The notes beneath the pieces were generated by a model. The model did not search any database and had not been told where the DNA came from. It saw nothing but the letters and a program-made list of their open reading frames with translations. A stretch of DNA of 52,272 nucleotides from Thermoprotei archaeon (GTDB lineage Archaea > Thermoproteota > Thermoprotei_A > Sulfolobales > Acidilobaceae), in assembly GCA_029335875.2 (NCBI GenBank), contig JARJMZ020000037.1:1-52272 (forward strand), given 5' to 3'. Below, one piece after another: positions 16,924 to 25,945 of the stretch. Each line of letters begins with the position of its first letter. Positions within the stretch are counted from its first letter, which is position 1. The position numbers were made by a program, and so were the translations under genes.

Positions 16924-18594
16924 TTAGCTTGTGTATAGTGTTATTCCTATTGTTTCTATGGCTATTGTTATGTCTAGGTCGTCTTTTTTTCTCCCGCTGT
17001 ATGGGTCTGTTATTGCTATGGCTACGTATAGTGGTCCCTTGGTTCCTGGGGGTATGAATAGTTGTGTTGTTATTGTTGTGAAGCCTTTGTTTGGGGGCCA
17101 TGTACTTTTGTATGTTGCTAGTTCGAAGTATAGGTATTCCCTGCTTGACACTATGTTCCAGTTGGAGTCTACTAGCATTATTCTCAGGATTCCGCTGTAG
17201 GGGTTCGAGACGCAGAGCATTCCACCCATTTCAGTGTCGTGGAAGTATACTTTGAGCGATACTACTACTGAGGATGCTATGGCAGGGTTTATTTGGGGGT
17301 TGTTTAATTTGAACGCGAAACCCCACTCCCTATCAACTTCTATACCCAAGGTTTTCCTGACTCCTGAGTAGTCCAGGTAGCTGTCACCCTCGTCAGCAGA
17401 GCACTGAACTTGCGGGGGGTTATACGTGCCTGGAGCGTAATCCTCAGTCACGAGTATGAGCTCCCCAACACCGTTCCCGTCAGTGTCTGCGAGCAGTATG
17501 AAAGGCGCGTAGCTCGACAGTGTTGGCGTGAGCGAGCCGGCTCTCCTATAAACCTCAATATTCTCATAGCTCCCCACTAGGGTTAAACTCGCCTTTACCT
17601 GGGAGTTGCCATAGTACCAGTAGCCTATAGCATCTTCAACCTTATTTATTACTGTGGAGCCGTATGTCATTACGAATAGTGTCGCGGATAAACCACTAAT
17701 CTTAACCCTGTAATACTCTCCCCCATACTCCAGCGTTATTAGCATGTTAAACTTACCCTTATCCCCCGGCTTATAGCCTATTATTAGGGTTCTGAAAGGC
17801 GTGTTCACAATGTTTATCTGGCTGCCCGCGCACCACTTGCAACTGTCAGGCACATAGTTATAATATAGAGTCTTTTGCCCGCTAAAGCCATAGCTGACTA
17901 CCCCCCTCTCGGCGCTGCTCGAGAAGTAGTCGTCCTTAAGGCTTATGTTGGGGTTATTAGTCAGGGACTCTTCGCTCGTGAAGCTTAAAGATACAACATA
18001 CTGTTCTACTGCTACCGCTCTAACAGCTCTCATTACCAGATCTTCAAGGCTCCCCCCTCTACCTGTTACCGGGTGTATAACGCCCCTCTCAGAGAGGGCT
18101 GCTACGGAAACCCTCCTATAGTCCACGTCGAAGTCCGGGTTAAGATATACTAGGGCCCCCTCTCCGGGGTTGAGCTTTATAGCTTGTTTTCTAATAGTGT
18201 AGCCTCCAGGGTATTTCACTATGTCCCTTATAATCTCATCCTCTTCAGGCTCGTACTCTGTGAGGTTCACCATGTATATTAAGGTGCCTTGCCTGGCATC
18301 TATAAAATATAGGGTTTTGAGTGTTACAGCTACTGTTCCAGTATTGTTTAGCCAGAAAGCCGGGTATCTCAAGTCTAATGATGGGAGCCAGTGTACTATG
18401 ACTTTCTCGGCTAGCCTATCAGCCTGTACTGCTCCAAGACTCTTCTGCCTCTCAGCTGCCGCCTGAACGTCGCTTATTACTCGTAGCATTAAGGGTATCA
18501 TTATTATCATAACTATAAATATTACTATGAGGCCCCCTATAATCTCCGCCTGCCCTCTACGAGTTCTAGCCAAGAGCCTCCCACAGTTTAACAC
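16924..18594 (-). CDS. Large type IV pilin-like protein
   Basis: A 556-residue protein with an archaeal class III (prepilin-type) signal: basic leader, RRG then QAEIIGGLIVIFIVMIIMI, giving a likely prepilin-peptidase cut after RRG and an N-terminal helix that packs into a filament. The remaining 500 or so residues form a large beta-rich, surface-exposed domain with a few cysteines. This is much larger than an ordinary pilin, so it may be a tip, adhesin or minor pilin. The GTG start at 18594 follows GGTGA with good spacing. It is divergent from a second pilin-like gene with the matching motif LRG-QAEPVAAI, 99 bp away. No assembly ATPase is nearby. Confidence 0.65.
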   Translation of the reverse strand: MLNCGRLLARTRRGQAEIIGGLIVIFIVMIIMIPLMLRVISDVQAAAERQKSLGAVQADRLAEKVIVHWLPSLDLRYPAFWLNNTGTVAVTLKTLYFIDARQGTLIYMVNLTEYEPEEDEIIRDIVKYPGGYTIRKQAIKLNPGEGALVYLNPDFDVDYRRVSVAALSERGVIHPVTGRGGSLEDLVMRAVRAVAVEQYVVSLSFTSEESLTNNPNISLKDDYFSSSAERGVVSYGFSGQKTLYYNYVPDSCKWCAGSQINIVNTPFRTLIIGYKPGDKGKFNMLITLEYGGEYYRVKISGLSATLFVMTYGSTVINKVEDAIGYWYYGNSQVKASLTLVGSYENIEVYRRAGSLTPTLSSYAPFILLADTDGNGVGELILVTEDYAPGTYNPPQVQCSADEGDSYLDYSGVRKTLGIEVDREWGFAFKLNNPQINPAIASSVVVSLKVYFHDTEMGGMLCVSNPYSGILRIMLVDSNWNIVSSREYLYFELATYKSTWPPNKGFTTITTQLFIPPGTKGPLYVAIAITDPYSGRKKDDLDITIAIETIGITLYTS

Positions 18595-18693
18595 TGCTCA
18601 CCTAGCAATCTAAACAATTTATTAAACAATACGTTATGAAACCGTTAATTAAGAATTATAGCCCCACAAGATCCCGGACAATTAAGGGAGTTT

Positions 18694-19362
18694 ATGGGAG
18701 CCGGGAAGCTTAGAGGGCAGGCAGAGCCTGTGGCCGCTATAATAATGATCGGCATAGTTCTAACTCTAAGCATCCTACTACTATCACTCTTCGCCAGCCA
18801 ATACTCGAACGTTTCAGAAGAGAGGGCTAGAATAGAGTATCTCAACAGTTTAGCGTCAACAGTAGACATACTCCTAGTCTATAGCAGCTCTCGCGAAAGC
18901 CCCGAAGGCGCAATAACGTGCCACATGGTTGAAGCAGTAAATATTGGAGGGTCGAAACAAACACTATGGATAGCCTTCGCCTGGGCTCTCGAAGCTTCAG
19001 AAGCTAGAATAAAGCTGGCTGAGTCTAAAGTGTCAATATACGCTGTTAAAAGTGACGAAGGTATATTCAAGCCTCCACCCTGCGGCACGCTCACCCCGCT
19101 AATAGGGGAGCTCATAGAAGTTGGCAGACCCCTCCCAATATCTAAAATAATGACTAGAGAAGGCTTAAGGCTCGACGAGGTCGGGAATAACCCTAACATT
19201 AACGTAAACTACACAATAATCACCTTAAACCCCGGGGAGTCTAAAACCCTGTACGTACAATACACTGGACAGCCCCAAGGGGGCTACCCGCTAGCTATTA
19301 TAATGGGCTCTTTCAACAATAAATACTACATGGCGAGCTATAGGATCCTCCCCTCGTATTAA
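18694..19362 (+). CDS. Type IV pilin-like protein
   Basis: A 222-residue protein with a short leader MGAGKLRG, then QAEPVAAIIMIGIVLTLSIL, matching an archaeal prepilin signal cut after Gly8. The mature domain is beta-rich, with two cysteines (ITCHMVE and PPCGTL). The ATG at 18694 follows AAGGGAG. It shares its promoter region with the divergent large pilin-like gene, so the two are probably subunits of one appendage. I cannot tell whether it is an adhesion, DNA-exchange or other pilus. Confidence 0.65.
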   Translation: MGAGKLRGQAEPVAAIIMIGIVLTLSILLLSLFASQYSNVSEERARIEYLNSLASTVDILLVYSSSRESPEGAITCHMVEAVNIGGSKQTLWIAFAWALEASEARIKLAESKVSIYAVKSDEGIFKPPPCGTLTPLIGELIEVGRPLPISKIMTREGLRLDEVGNNPNINVNYTIITLNPGESKTLYVQYTGQPQGGYPLAIIMGSFNNKYYMASYRILPSY

Positions 19363-19406
19363 AGGAAAAGAAGGGAGGCTCGGGGGAGCCGGGCCCCCTC
19401 CTAGGC

Positions 19407-19805
19407 TTATAGGGGGAGTTGGCTTCTATCGGCGTAGTGCACTGTGTAGTACTTGGGCTTTAACGCTTCTTTTATCACGTTGAAAGCTTTCCAGGGGTCT
19501 GTGTGGGAGCCACAAGTGTAGACGTCCACTGTAGCGTAGTCATATTCAAGCCACACGTGTACCGCTATGTGGCTTTCTAGAACTAGAGCTATAACAGATA
19601 CGCCCCCCTTCTTACCTTCAAACTTCCAGGAGTGAACCTCATGGAGTGTTGCTCCTGAGGCTTTAACAGCTCTGACGACCACACTTCTCATGAGCTCCTC
19701 ATTGCCCGCCAAATCTTTGTCTATGCCGTAGAAGTTTCCATATACATGCTTACCCACTATAGTATCCCTACTTGATACCCCCTCTTCCCCCTCTTGTCCT
19801 TCCAT
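19407..19805 (-). CDS. speH: S-adenosylmethionine decarboxylase family proenzyme (AdoMetDC or arginine decarboxylase)
   Basis: Pyruvoyl-dependent decarboxylase proenzyme. Counting from the TTG at 19817 (four codons before the chosen ATG at 19805), the self-cleavage pair is E81-S82 in LESHIAVHVW. The helper His87 and Cys102 stand at +5 and +20 from the Ser, as in Thermotoga SpeH (S63, H68, C83). Cleavage makes the pyruvoyl group from Ser. AdoMetDC supplies aminopropyl groups for spermidine. Sulfolobus has a close homologue of the same fold that decarboxylates arginine instead, and motif reading does not separate the two. TATA-like AAAGCTTATATACC (minus strand, about 19850-19865) is well placed. 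MTA phosphorylase 2 kb away supports the polyamine setting. Confidence 0.85.
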   Translation of the reverse strand: MEGQEGEEGVSSRDTIVGKHVYGNFYGIDKDLAGNEELMRSVVVRAVKASGATLHEVHSWKFEGKKGGVSVIALVLESHIAVHVWLEYDYATVDVYTCGSHTDPWKAFNVIKEALKPKYYTVHYADRSQLPL

Positions 19806-19887
19806 CCCGGAGATCAAGCCCTCTCTTCTGTGTTTGAAAGTTAAAGAAAGAGGTATATAAGCTTTTAGCCTCAGTTAACAGGGTCAA

Positions 19888-20391
19888 TTATCGTAAGTGT
19901 TTAACGTGGCCCAGCCCCCTAATGTCCTCCAGGCAGTGCTCGACAGTTTCAGCTAGAATCTCTAGGGCTATACTGACAGCATCGGGATTACCGGGTGATG
20001 CGAATACGAGAGCTCTACCAACTACGAACCCCCCACTCCTACTCATTAAAGCTCTAGCCCCCACTTTCCCGTAACTCCTCCTTCTATGCTCCTCCCCAAG
20101 CCCCGGAACACTCTTAGAAGCTATAGACTCTAAAGCCTCAATACTCACATCCCTAGGGCTCAACCCGGTACCCCCAGTGACTAGTATGACATCGGCGATC
20201 CTGGAATACTCGAGAACTGCAGCCCTTATCTCCTCAACCCTATTAGGCACAACCCTCGAGCCTACAAACTCGAAAAACCCCCTAACAATCTCAGCAACTA
20301 AAGGAGTTATCTCATCCCTCCTACGCCCACTATAGACAGAATCACTTGTAACTATAAGAGCTAACTTTGGGAGCCCCCCCTCCCCAGCCAA
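19888..20391 (-). CDS. moaB: MoaB/Mog-type molybdopterin adenylyltransferase
   Basis: A 167-residue MoaB/MogA-fold protein. Visible motifs are VTSDSVYSG near the start, VTGGTGLSPRDVSIEALE (the MPT-binding TGGTG loop) in the middle, and FASPGNPDAV near the end. The family adenylylates molybdopterin before metal insertion, making the molybdenum or tungsten cofactor; in hyperthermophilic archaea tungsten is the usual metal. The start is taken as TTG at 20391, since no nearer in-frame start exists before the first strand. It lies 17 bp downstream of tatA on the same strand, so the two are probably one transcript. Tat export of cofactor-bearing enzymes would make that pairing sensible, but that is inference. 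Confidence 0.85.
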   Translation of the reverse strand: MAGEGGLPKLALIVTSDSVYSGRRRDEITPLVAEIVRGFFEFVGSRVVPNRVEEIRAAVLEYSRIADVILVTGGTGLSPRDVSIEALESIASKSVPGLGEEHRRRSYGKVGARALMSRSGGFVVGRALVFASPGNPDAVSIALEILAETVEHCLEDIRGLGHVKHLR

Positions 20392-20408
20392 ATCTTAACA
20401 CTCCCCAG

Positions 20409-20600
20409 CTACCCTTTCTTCTCTCCCTTCTCCTCTTTACTCTTCTCCTCTTCATACTCCCCGCTCACAGCCTTCCTAAACTCCCTCATAGACTCCCCAA
20501 GGGCTCTAGCCAGCCCCGGCAGCCTTGAAGCCCCAAAGAGTATGAGTACTATTAACAATATTATTAGTAACTCAGTGCTGCTAAAAGGCCCAAACACCAT
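20409..20600 (-). CDS. tatA: Twin-arginine translocase subunit TatA/TatE
   Basis: 63 residues with the standard TatA plan: a short N-terminal transmembrane helix ([14 protein letters not shown]), the FG hinge, then an amphipathic helix ([20 protein letters not shown]) and a charged Glu/Lys tail. TatA forms the protein-conducting part of the Tat system for folded proteins. A strong GGAGGAGGTGGG ribosome-binding site stands before the ATG. No tatC is in the window, so the receptor subunit must be elsewhere. First gene of the tatA-moaB pair. Confidence 0.9.
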   Translation of the reverse strand: MVFGPFSSTELLIILLIVLILFGASRLPGLARALGESMREFRKAVSGEYEEEKSKEEKGEKKG

Positions 20601-20875
20601 TTTCCCAGCCCACCTCCTCCCAAAGATGTAAGCTCGGAAGCTAATTAATATAATGTTTTACAATGCGAGGAGAATAGCCTTCAAGATCAGCCTCTCAGGT
20701 ACTCCAGAATGGATACAAGCCCCCCAACCCGTTCGTTACCCACAGGTCTATGGGGTTCCATAAGTGAATATTACTCGGGCCACCTTCACGATGGCATGAT
20801 ACTGTCCTACTATTTTCGAGTTAAGCTCTCTACATCACTGCTTATTATAAGCCTATAGGGTGTTGCCGGGCCGCA

Positions 20876-21706
20876 TTACAGGGGTTTTCCTGTTATTATC
20901 ATTGCTATTAGTAGCGAATATAGGCCGGCTGTTAGGGGGTCTGTGTTTATAGTATATATGTCCACTTCTACACCCTGGATGCCGGCCGACATGATGATGT
21001 CCTTGTACTCTTGTTCTTCAGTTGTTGTGGCTAAAGCTAGGATTTTAGAGTTTCTTGGGGCTTCAGCTACAGCCTCTAGGGGAATGGGCTCTAGCATTCC
21101 TAAGGCTCTACAGTAGTAGTATGCCCCCGGTCTCGTGGAGGGTGTATACGCCACTATGTCATACTGCTTCTTCGAGGCCAGCCTATCCCCATAGGTTTCC
21201 ACAAGCCATTTTAGGGCCCCCTCAAGGTTCAATATCTCCCCCCTCACTCTAGCCTCTCTCAGCCCCATAAGCTCGGGGGTCCACCTTAGGGCTGCAATTG
21301 AAGCTGTTAGGAGGGGGGTTTGGGATGTTACTACAACCCTTTCAACTCCCCTCATTCTAACCCTCTCCTCGTAAGCTTCGTGTAGGGGAGGCGCCACTAG
21401 TGTCACCCTTGCTCCCAGTATAGCTGCTGTTATTGCCGCGTTAACAGCTCTCGGATCTTTCCTGCTTATTGTGAAGACGGTCACTTTCTCGTAGTCCCTG
21501 TAGGGGAGTATATGAATTTGTGCTTCTACTGTAGATGCTATCCTAGTTTTGAGGCCGGCGTGTATTGTCCCCATGAGTAATATGTATGCTGGGGGCTCCG
21601 CGCCCCTAGAGTATACTATCAGCTCCCCCTCTGAAACTTTTAAACTTAGCTTTTGGGAGCTCCTTAAAGCTTCTAGGTAAGCCTTCTCCAGGCTAGACGA
21701 TAGCAT
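20876..21706 (-). CDS. SIS-like conserved archaeal protein
   Basis: A 276-residue soluble protein. The segment [20 protein letters not shown], with a preceding strand ending TVFTISRKD, resembles the SIS (sugar isomerase) Rossmann-like fold, and a second similar half may follow. Its start overlaps the end of the MTA phosphorylase gene by 14 bp, so the two are translationally linked. A role in processing 5-methylthioribose-1-phosphate or another sugar phosphate would suit that pairing. It is not the known MtnA family by any motif I can see. The function is unassigned. Confidence 0.5.
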   Translation of the reverse strand: MLSSSLEKAYLEALRSSQKLSLKVSEGELIVYSRGAEPPAYILLMGTIHAGLKTRIASTVEAQIHILPYRDYEKVTVFTISRKDPRAVNAAITAAILGARVTLVAPPLHEAYEERVRMRGVERVVVTSQTPLLTASIAALRWTPELMGLREARVRGEILNLEGALKWLVETYGDRLASKKQYDIVAYTPSTRPGAYYYCRALGMLEPIPLEAVAEAPRNSKILALATTTEEQEYKDIIMSAGIQGVEVDIYTINTDPLTAGLYSLLIAMIITGKPL

Positions 21707-22523
21707 ATTCGAGCGCCTTACAACAACTACACTTACCTACTTCAGGCTCCCCTCCCAGCATTGGTATGAGTTCGTAGAGTAGTTTCTTAGCCCTCTCAAC
21801 GTTCTCAGTCATAACCCTAGATACTTCTTCTGCCGTCACAGGCCTCTCAGCCCAAACGTCATAGTCTGTAACCATTGCTAGGGTCGCATAGCAAAGTTGG
21901 GCCTCGCAAGCCAGGTTAACCTCGGGCACGAGGGTCATCCCTATTATGTCAGCCTTGAAAACATCCTTCCAAACCCTACTCTCAGCTCTAGTAGAGAACC
22001 TTGGACCTTCAATACAGACGTAAGTGCCTTTAGGGTGTATAGCGTAGCCTAGCTTAGACCCTATCTCCAAGATCTTAAGCCTAAGGCTCTCGCAGAACGG
22101 GTCGGCCATGCTAACATGCACAGTGGCGGGGCCGTCGAAGAAAGTGTAGTGCCTCCTATTCTTAGTCATATCTACGAACTGGTCTGGAACTACGAAGTCC
22201 CCAGGCTTATAATCCCACCTAAGACTTCCAACTGCTGAAACGCTAATAACCCATTTAACCCCTAAAGCCTTTAGGGCCCAAATGTTAGCCCTATAGTTTA
22301 TAGAGTGGGGCGGTATCCTATGCCCCTTCCCATGCCTTGGGAGGAAGGCGACCTTAACCCCCCTAATCTCGCCTACGATAATATAGTCTGAAGGGCTCCC
22401 ATAGGGGGTATCAACCTTAACCTCAATAGGCTTCTCGAAAATCCCCGGGTCGTAGAGCCCGGAGCCTCCAATAACGCCCACATGAGCACTAACACCTTCA
22501 GGCCTAATTATCTGGTAGACCAA
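21693..22523 (-). CDS. mtnP: S-methyl-5'-thioadenosine phosphorylase
   Basis: Nucleoside phosphorylase that splits methylthioadenosine to adenine and methylthioribose-1-phosphate, recycling the by-product of polyamine synthesis. Motifs are [12 protein letters not shown] (phosphate loop), [33 protein letters not shown] and [10 protein letters not shown]. The C-terminal CSCC matches the cysteine cluster that stabilises the hyperthermophilic MTAP II of Sulfolobus through disulfides. I favour the TTG at 22523, because GGAGGTG sits at proper spacing before it and the extra 12 residues from the ATG at 22559 are not expected for the family. Divergent from pth2 and coupled to the SIS-like gene downstream. 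Confidence 0.92.
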   Translation of the reverse strand: MVYQIIRPEGVSAHVGVIGGSGLYDPGIFEKPIEVKVDTPYGSPSDYIIVGEIRGVKVAFLPRHGKGHRIPPHSINYRANIWALKALGVKWVISVSAVGSLRWDYKPGDFVVPDQFVDMTKNRRHYTFFDGPATVHVSMADPFCESLRLKILEIGSKLGYAIHPKGTYVCIEGPRFSTRAESRVWKDVFKADIIGMTLVPEVNLACEAQLCYATLAMVTDYDVWAERPVTAEEVSRVMTENVERAKKLLYELIPMLGGEPEVGKCSCCKALEYAIV

Positions 22524-22616
22524 CCAAACCACACCTCCAGCTATGGGGGAAGACTTCATAGTAAATAAGCTTTAATAACCCGACCAGCATATAAGCACAT
22601 TGACGGGGACAATGTA

Positions 22617-22985
22617 ATGTCGGAATATAAACAAGCTATCATATTAAGGAGAGACATAGAAATGGGGAGAGGTAAGGCTGCAGCCCAAGCAGCCCACGCG
22701 AGTGTGGAGGCAGTAATAACAATAATAAGATCTGATAACAGAGAGTGGAAGGAATGGCTAGAAAAATGGCTCAGAGAAGGGCAGATTAAAGTAGTCTTAA
22801 GAGCGGAATCCGAAGAGGAACTCCTAAAAATATACCTCAAAGCTTCGGAAGCAGGCCTCCCTACATCGATAATAAGAGACGCGGGAAGAACACAACTACC
22901 CCCAGGCACGCTAACAGCTATAGCAATAGGGCCCGCACCTTCAGAAGCTGTAGACAAGATAACAGGCCACCTCAAACTATTCTAA
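22617..22985 (+). CDS. pth2: Peptidyl-tRNA hydrolase (archaeal/eukaryal type)
   Basis: 122 residues, the normal length for Pth2. Motifs are YKQAIILRRDIEMGRGKAAAQAAHA at residues 4-28 (catalytic region with the conserved GKxAAQ.AHA), LKASEAGLPTSIIRDAGRTQ and the C-terminal AIGPAPSEAVDKITG. It frees tRNA from peptides dropped by stalled ribosomes. The ATG at 22617 is about 25 bp after a TATA-like CATATAAGC, so the transcript probably has almost no leader. Divergent from mtnP. Confidence 0.95.
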   Translation: MSEYKQAIILRRDIEMGRGKAAAQAAHASVEAVITIIRSDNREWKEWLEKWLREGQIKVVLRAESEEELLKIYLKASEAGLPTSIIRDAGRTQLPPGTLTAIAIGPAPSEAVDKITGHLKLF

Positions 22986-23149
22986 ACCACATACTAAGCC
23001 CTCTAAACTCCACGTGAAAGGGGGACTCATAAACTGTTAACCGGAGAGCTAGTCGTGCACGTGAGGCTTCCTGAAGGTTCCACATATTCACGCATTTTAG
23101 GCTAGGAATTTGAAGCTTAAACATGGGACTCAGGGGTTTTAGCGTTTAG

Positions 23150-24280
23150 GTGCGGTGTGCCTCTGTGTATGAGGATAGGTTTTTGGAGCTCCTATATGGT
23201 ATTGAGGAGAGGCTTCACAATTTCAGCCGTGTGAGTGTTAGGCTTAAACTTCCTTGGGGTTTCAGGGTTTTCGAGGTCGGGTCTCCAAGGTGGTTTAGAG
23301 GCTCTGGTTGGAGCTTGTATTTCGTTAGGAAGGTTGGAGTGTCTACTTTAAACGCTTGTAGGGAGCTTTCTAGGCGTTTGAATTCTGGTAGGTTCACGTT
23401 TGCCGGGCTTAAGGATGCCTGTAGTGTTAGTTTCCAGTATGTATCCTTCAGGAGCCCCAGGGTTAAGGCTGATAGTGTCGACCTGGGTACTGTTAAGGCG
23501 TGGCTCCTCGGGGAGGGCTCCCCTATAGCTCTCGGCTCCCATTTGGGGAACATTTTCAGGATAACGTTGGAAGCTGAAGACCCTGAGGGTCTCCTGAAAA
23601 CCCTCAGCTCCATAAGCATGATACCAGCCTTCTACGGCCCCCAAAGGTTCGGAGTTCACAGGCCCTCAACGCACCTCTACGGCCTATCAATAGCGCGTAG
23701 AGAGCCTGGAGCCCTAGCTAGGGAGTTCAGATACAGGTACCCCCTAGAGCCTCAACATAACCTAGGCTTAGAGTCTAGGAGGCTCGAGGAGGCGTTAGAG
23801 GGGAGGGACCCCTGGAAACTCTTCAAAGGAACCCCCAGAATATACATTGAAGCCCTCCAAGCATACCTATTCAATAGAGCCCTCTCTAAAGCCGTGAGGA
23901 AAAAGCTCCTCAACGAAGTCAGAGAAACAATAGCGACAATCAAATACTGCAATGAGACAGTAACGGTCCCGGTAGTAAGGCTACCATCACCACAACTAGC
24001 AACATCGAAAACTAAATGGGCCGCCCTAGTGGAGGAGGTGGCCGGAGAAGAAGGGTTGAAAACAAGAGACCTGAAAGGCCTAACACCCTCACTAAGACCC
24101 CTATATTTCCCTTTAAAAATTAGGAGCGTCAATGCTACACGTTCAAACGTGGTATTCACAGCATGCCTCCCACCTTCAGCCTACGCAACCATACTCCTAA
24201 GAGAAACTGTGGAACTAAAGGTAGAAGGCGAATGCCTCAATATCCCAACGCTAGGAGAAGAGGGGCCAATTTCTTACTGA
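23150..24280 (+). CDS. truD: tRNA pseudouridine synthase TruD (archaeal/eukaryal Pus7 type)
   Basis: 376 residues. The catalytic motif is FAGLKDACSVSFQ, with the presumed nucleophile Asp89. YGPQRFG, another hallmark of TruD, is near residue 165. The inserted TRUD domain occupies the middle of the protein. The family makes pseudouridine at tRNA position 13, and in archaea may cover other uridines. The GTG at 23150 was taken as the start because it precedes the first conserved strand and lies after TTTAGG. The protein is slightly short at the N-terminus compared with euryarchaeal TruD. Confidence 0.9.
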   Translation: MRCASVYEDRFLELLYGIEERLHNFSRVSVRLKLPWGFRVFEVGSPRWFRGSGWSLYFVRKVGVSTLNACRELSRRLNSGRFTFAGLKDACSVSFQYVSFRSPRVKADSVDLGTVKAWLLGEGSPIALGSHLGNIFRITLEAEDPEGLLKTLSSISMIPAFYGPQRFGVHRPSTHLYGLSIARREPGALAREFRYRYPLEPQHNLGLESRRLEEALEGRDPWKLFKGTPRIYIEALQAYLFNRALSKAVRKKLLNEVRETIATIKYCNETVTVPVVRLPSPQLATSKTKWAALVEEVAGEEGLKTRDLKGLTPSLRPLYFPLKIRSVNATRSNVVFTACLPPSAYATILLRETVELKVEGECLNIPTLGEEGPISY

Positions 24281-24775
24281 TATTTCCAGGAAACATTCAT
24301 AAGCTCCGCCTACTCCTTAAAGCCCTTAGACAACTATGGGACCATGCCCCGATCCGCCCGGGGGAATACTCTAGATGGGAGCCCTAGACGTTAGGGTTCT
24401 GAGCTATGTAGTAATTACGTAGCTCTTGGGATTCATCATTCTTAAGCTCCTCTCGTGTTCATTGGAGCTATCATCAACATTCCCCCTGTCAGGGTAAACC
24501 CACTCCACCCCTTCATGGGGGTGGAGAAAGCCCCTCCATCTAAAGTCCACCAATACTTACAAGATTTACACCTATTTAAATCTTTCTATCTTAGAACTGT
24601 TGTCCAGGCTTAACGGCCGCTCATGACCCCACATAAATCTTATTATTCCTGTTGTGGAGGCGGGAAGTCCTTAGATAATCAAAACGTTAAGGAATATCCA
24701 GGGGCAAAGAGGGCACTTTAACATTTATAAGATTCCATGCATAATATAGTTTTAGTGATATGGGAGGTGGGTGGC
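24281..24775. other. Intergenic region between truD and the PNGase-like gene
   Basis: No gene is recognised. The region holds a 9-bp perfect hairpin (24503-24526) and, at its end, TATA-like ACATTTATAAG (about 24720-24730) and GGAGGTGG (24763-24770) for the next gene. The sequence between truD and the hairpin might be the worn end of an IS200/IS605-type element, but no transposase frame remains. Confidence 0.4.
24503..24526 (+). repeat. Perfect 9-bp hairpin, IS200/IS605-end-like
   Basis: CTCCACCCC, loop TTCATG, GGGGTGGAG, followed by AAAGCCCCTCC. GC-rich imperfect palindromes of this kind mark the ends of IS200/IS605-type elements in Thermoproteota, but no tnpA or tnpB frame is next to it. 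A terminator for truD is another reading, though it is 220 bp past the stop. Confidence 0.35.
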
Positions 24776-25945
24776 TTGAATGGGGTTCTAGCTTTAATCC
24801 TTATAGCTCTCTTAGCTGTCCAGATGGTTCCTCCACTTGAAGCCCCGCAAGGATTTGAGCCTCTTCAAACTTCTCCCACATCTTCTCAGGCTGAAGATCC
24901 GAGGCCTGGCCTTTCTGTTTCGGGCTTCTGGAGCTGGCAGGATTATCCCTATGCGGTCCCGAAGGTTGACCCCATAGTTATAGAGCTTGTGAGGAACTAT
25001 ACTGTATCATGGTTCACTAAGCCCGACAGTTTCCTTGTAAAGGTTGACTGGACCGGTTTAGGGTCTAGTTTCTCGAGGATACTCTTAAGGGCTGACGTTT
25101 ACCTTGTGAGTGTAGTCCCGCCAAGGCCGGCTGTACAGTATGATAGGCCTTTCTGGGTCTATATTAACGGTGTTCCAGCCCTTATAGGGTCTACTGTTCA
25201 AAGGTTTAACCAGACTGTCATAGTTGACGTGACACACCTCTACAACATTATCGTGGGCAGAGACCTCAACATCACAATAGCTCTAAGGAACTGGGCTATC
25301 CCAGCTATAGGCCTCACAGGAGCTTTCAGCGTCTACCTCAAACTCCTCCTATACCCGGGGCCTAAGCCTGAAGGCCTCCCCGACGATGTGATACCTTTAT
25401 TCGCCTACAGTTCTAGGACTTCATGGCCTGGAGTTTCTAATGTCTGGCTTGATAGGGCTAACCCGGTAGCTTGGGAGATAGTGAAGATCCCCAAGGGGGT
25501 TAGTAGGGCCCTACTAATAATTTACACTGAAGGCTTCTCGGTCGAAGAATTCTGGTATTACAACATACCCCCGGACAGGTTCATAGTGATATCGTCAGAC
25601 GGGATCCCAATAGCCGTAGCCCAGCCGCAGCCCTGGATACACACTGGGGGGCTCAGCCCCCTACTTTGGAGGCCTGTACCCAACATTAAAACGTTAGCTT
25701 TCGAGCCTCTAGTCATAGATGTTACAGGAGTCCTCCCCCTATTAGTGGGCACTCACAACCTCACCATAACAGTTGGGAAGCTACTAAGGTACTGGACTAT
25801 AATAGGGGCTCTAGCAATCTATAAGAACCCTGAAGCTACGAGCTACAGGCTTTTAAGCTATAGACCCCCCATCCCGCTAGCGTTCGAGGAAGAACGTGTT
25901 ATCGGTGTCACAGCTGAGGGGCTAAAATATTTAATTACACTATAG
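24776..25945 (+). CDS. PNGase A-like secreted glycopeptide amidase, N-terminal part (frameshifted)
   Basis: Resembles peptide-N4-(N-acetyl-beta-glucosaminyl)asparagine amidase A, which cleaves N-glycans from Asn. The signal peptide is MNGVLALILIALLAVQM; a beta-rich module follows, then the family core: EFWYYNIPPDRF, HTGGLSPLLWRPVPNIKTL and THNLTITV. The TTG at 24776 is chosen because GGAGGTGG precedes it and TATA lies 46-56 bp upstream; the ATG at 24737 would fall before the likely transcript start. The frame ends at 25945, but sequence like the rest of the protein resumes in another frame, consistent with a G lost from the run at 25918-25921. The target may be the organism's own or environmental glycoproteins. 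Confidence 0.7.
   Translation: MNGVLALILIALLAVQMVPPLEAPQGFEPLQTSPTSSQAEDPRPGLSVSGFWSWQDYPYAVPKVDPIVIELVRNYTVSWFTKPDSFLVKVDWTGLGSSFSRILLRADVYLVSVVPPRPAVQYDRPFWVYINGVPALIGSTVQRFNQTVIVDVTHLYNIIVGRDLNITIALRNWAIPAIGLTGAFSVYLKLLLYPGPKPEGLPDDVIPLFAYSSRTSWPGVSNVWLDRANPVAWEIVKIPKGVSRALLIIYTEGFSVEEFWYYNIPPDRFIVISSDGIPIAVAQPQPWIHTGGLSPLLWRPVPNIKTLAFEPLVIDVTGVLPLLVGTHNLTITVGKLLRYWTIIGALAIYKNPEATSYRLLSYRPPIPLAFEEERVIGVTAEGLKYLITL

Noticed and set aside
20601..20875. tRNA-like fragment between tatA and the SIS-like gene
   Set aside because: A GGTTCC-like stretch near 20754 has no matching arms; no cloverleaf can be drawn.
24421..24480. C/D box RNA on the minus strand (two TGATGA-like boxes)
   Set aside because: No CTGA D box at a proper distance from either box.
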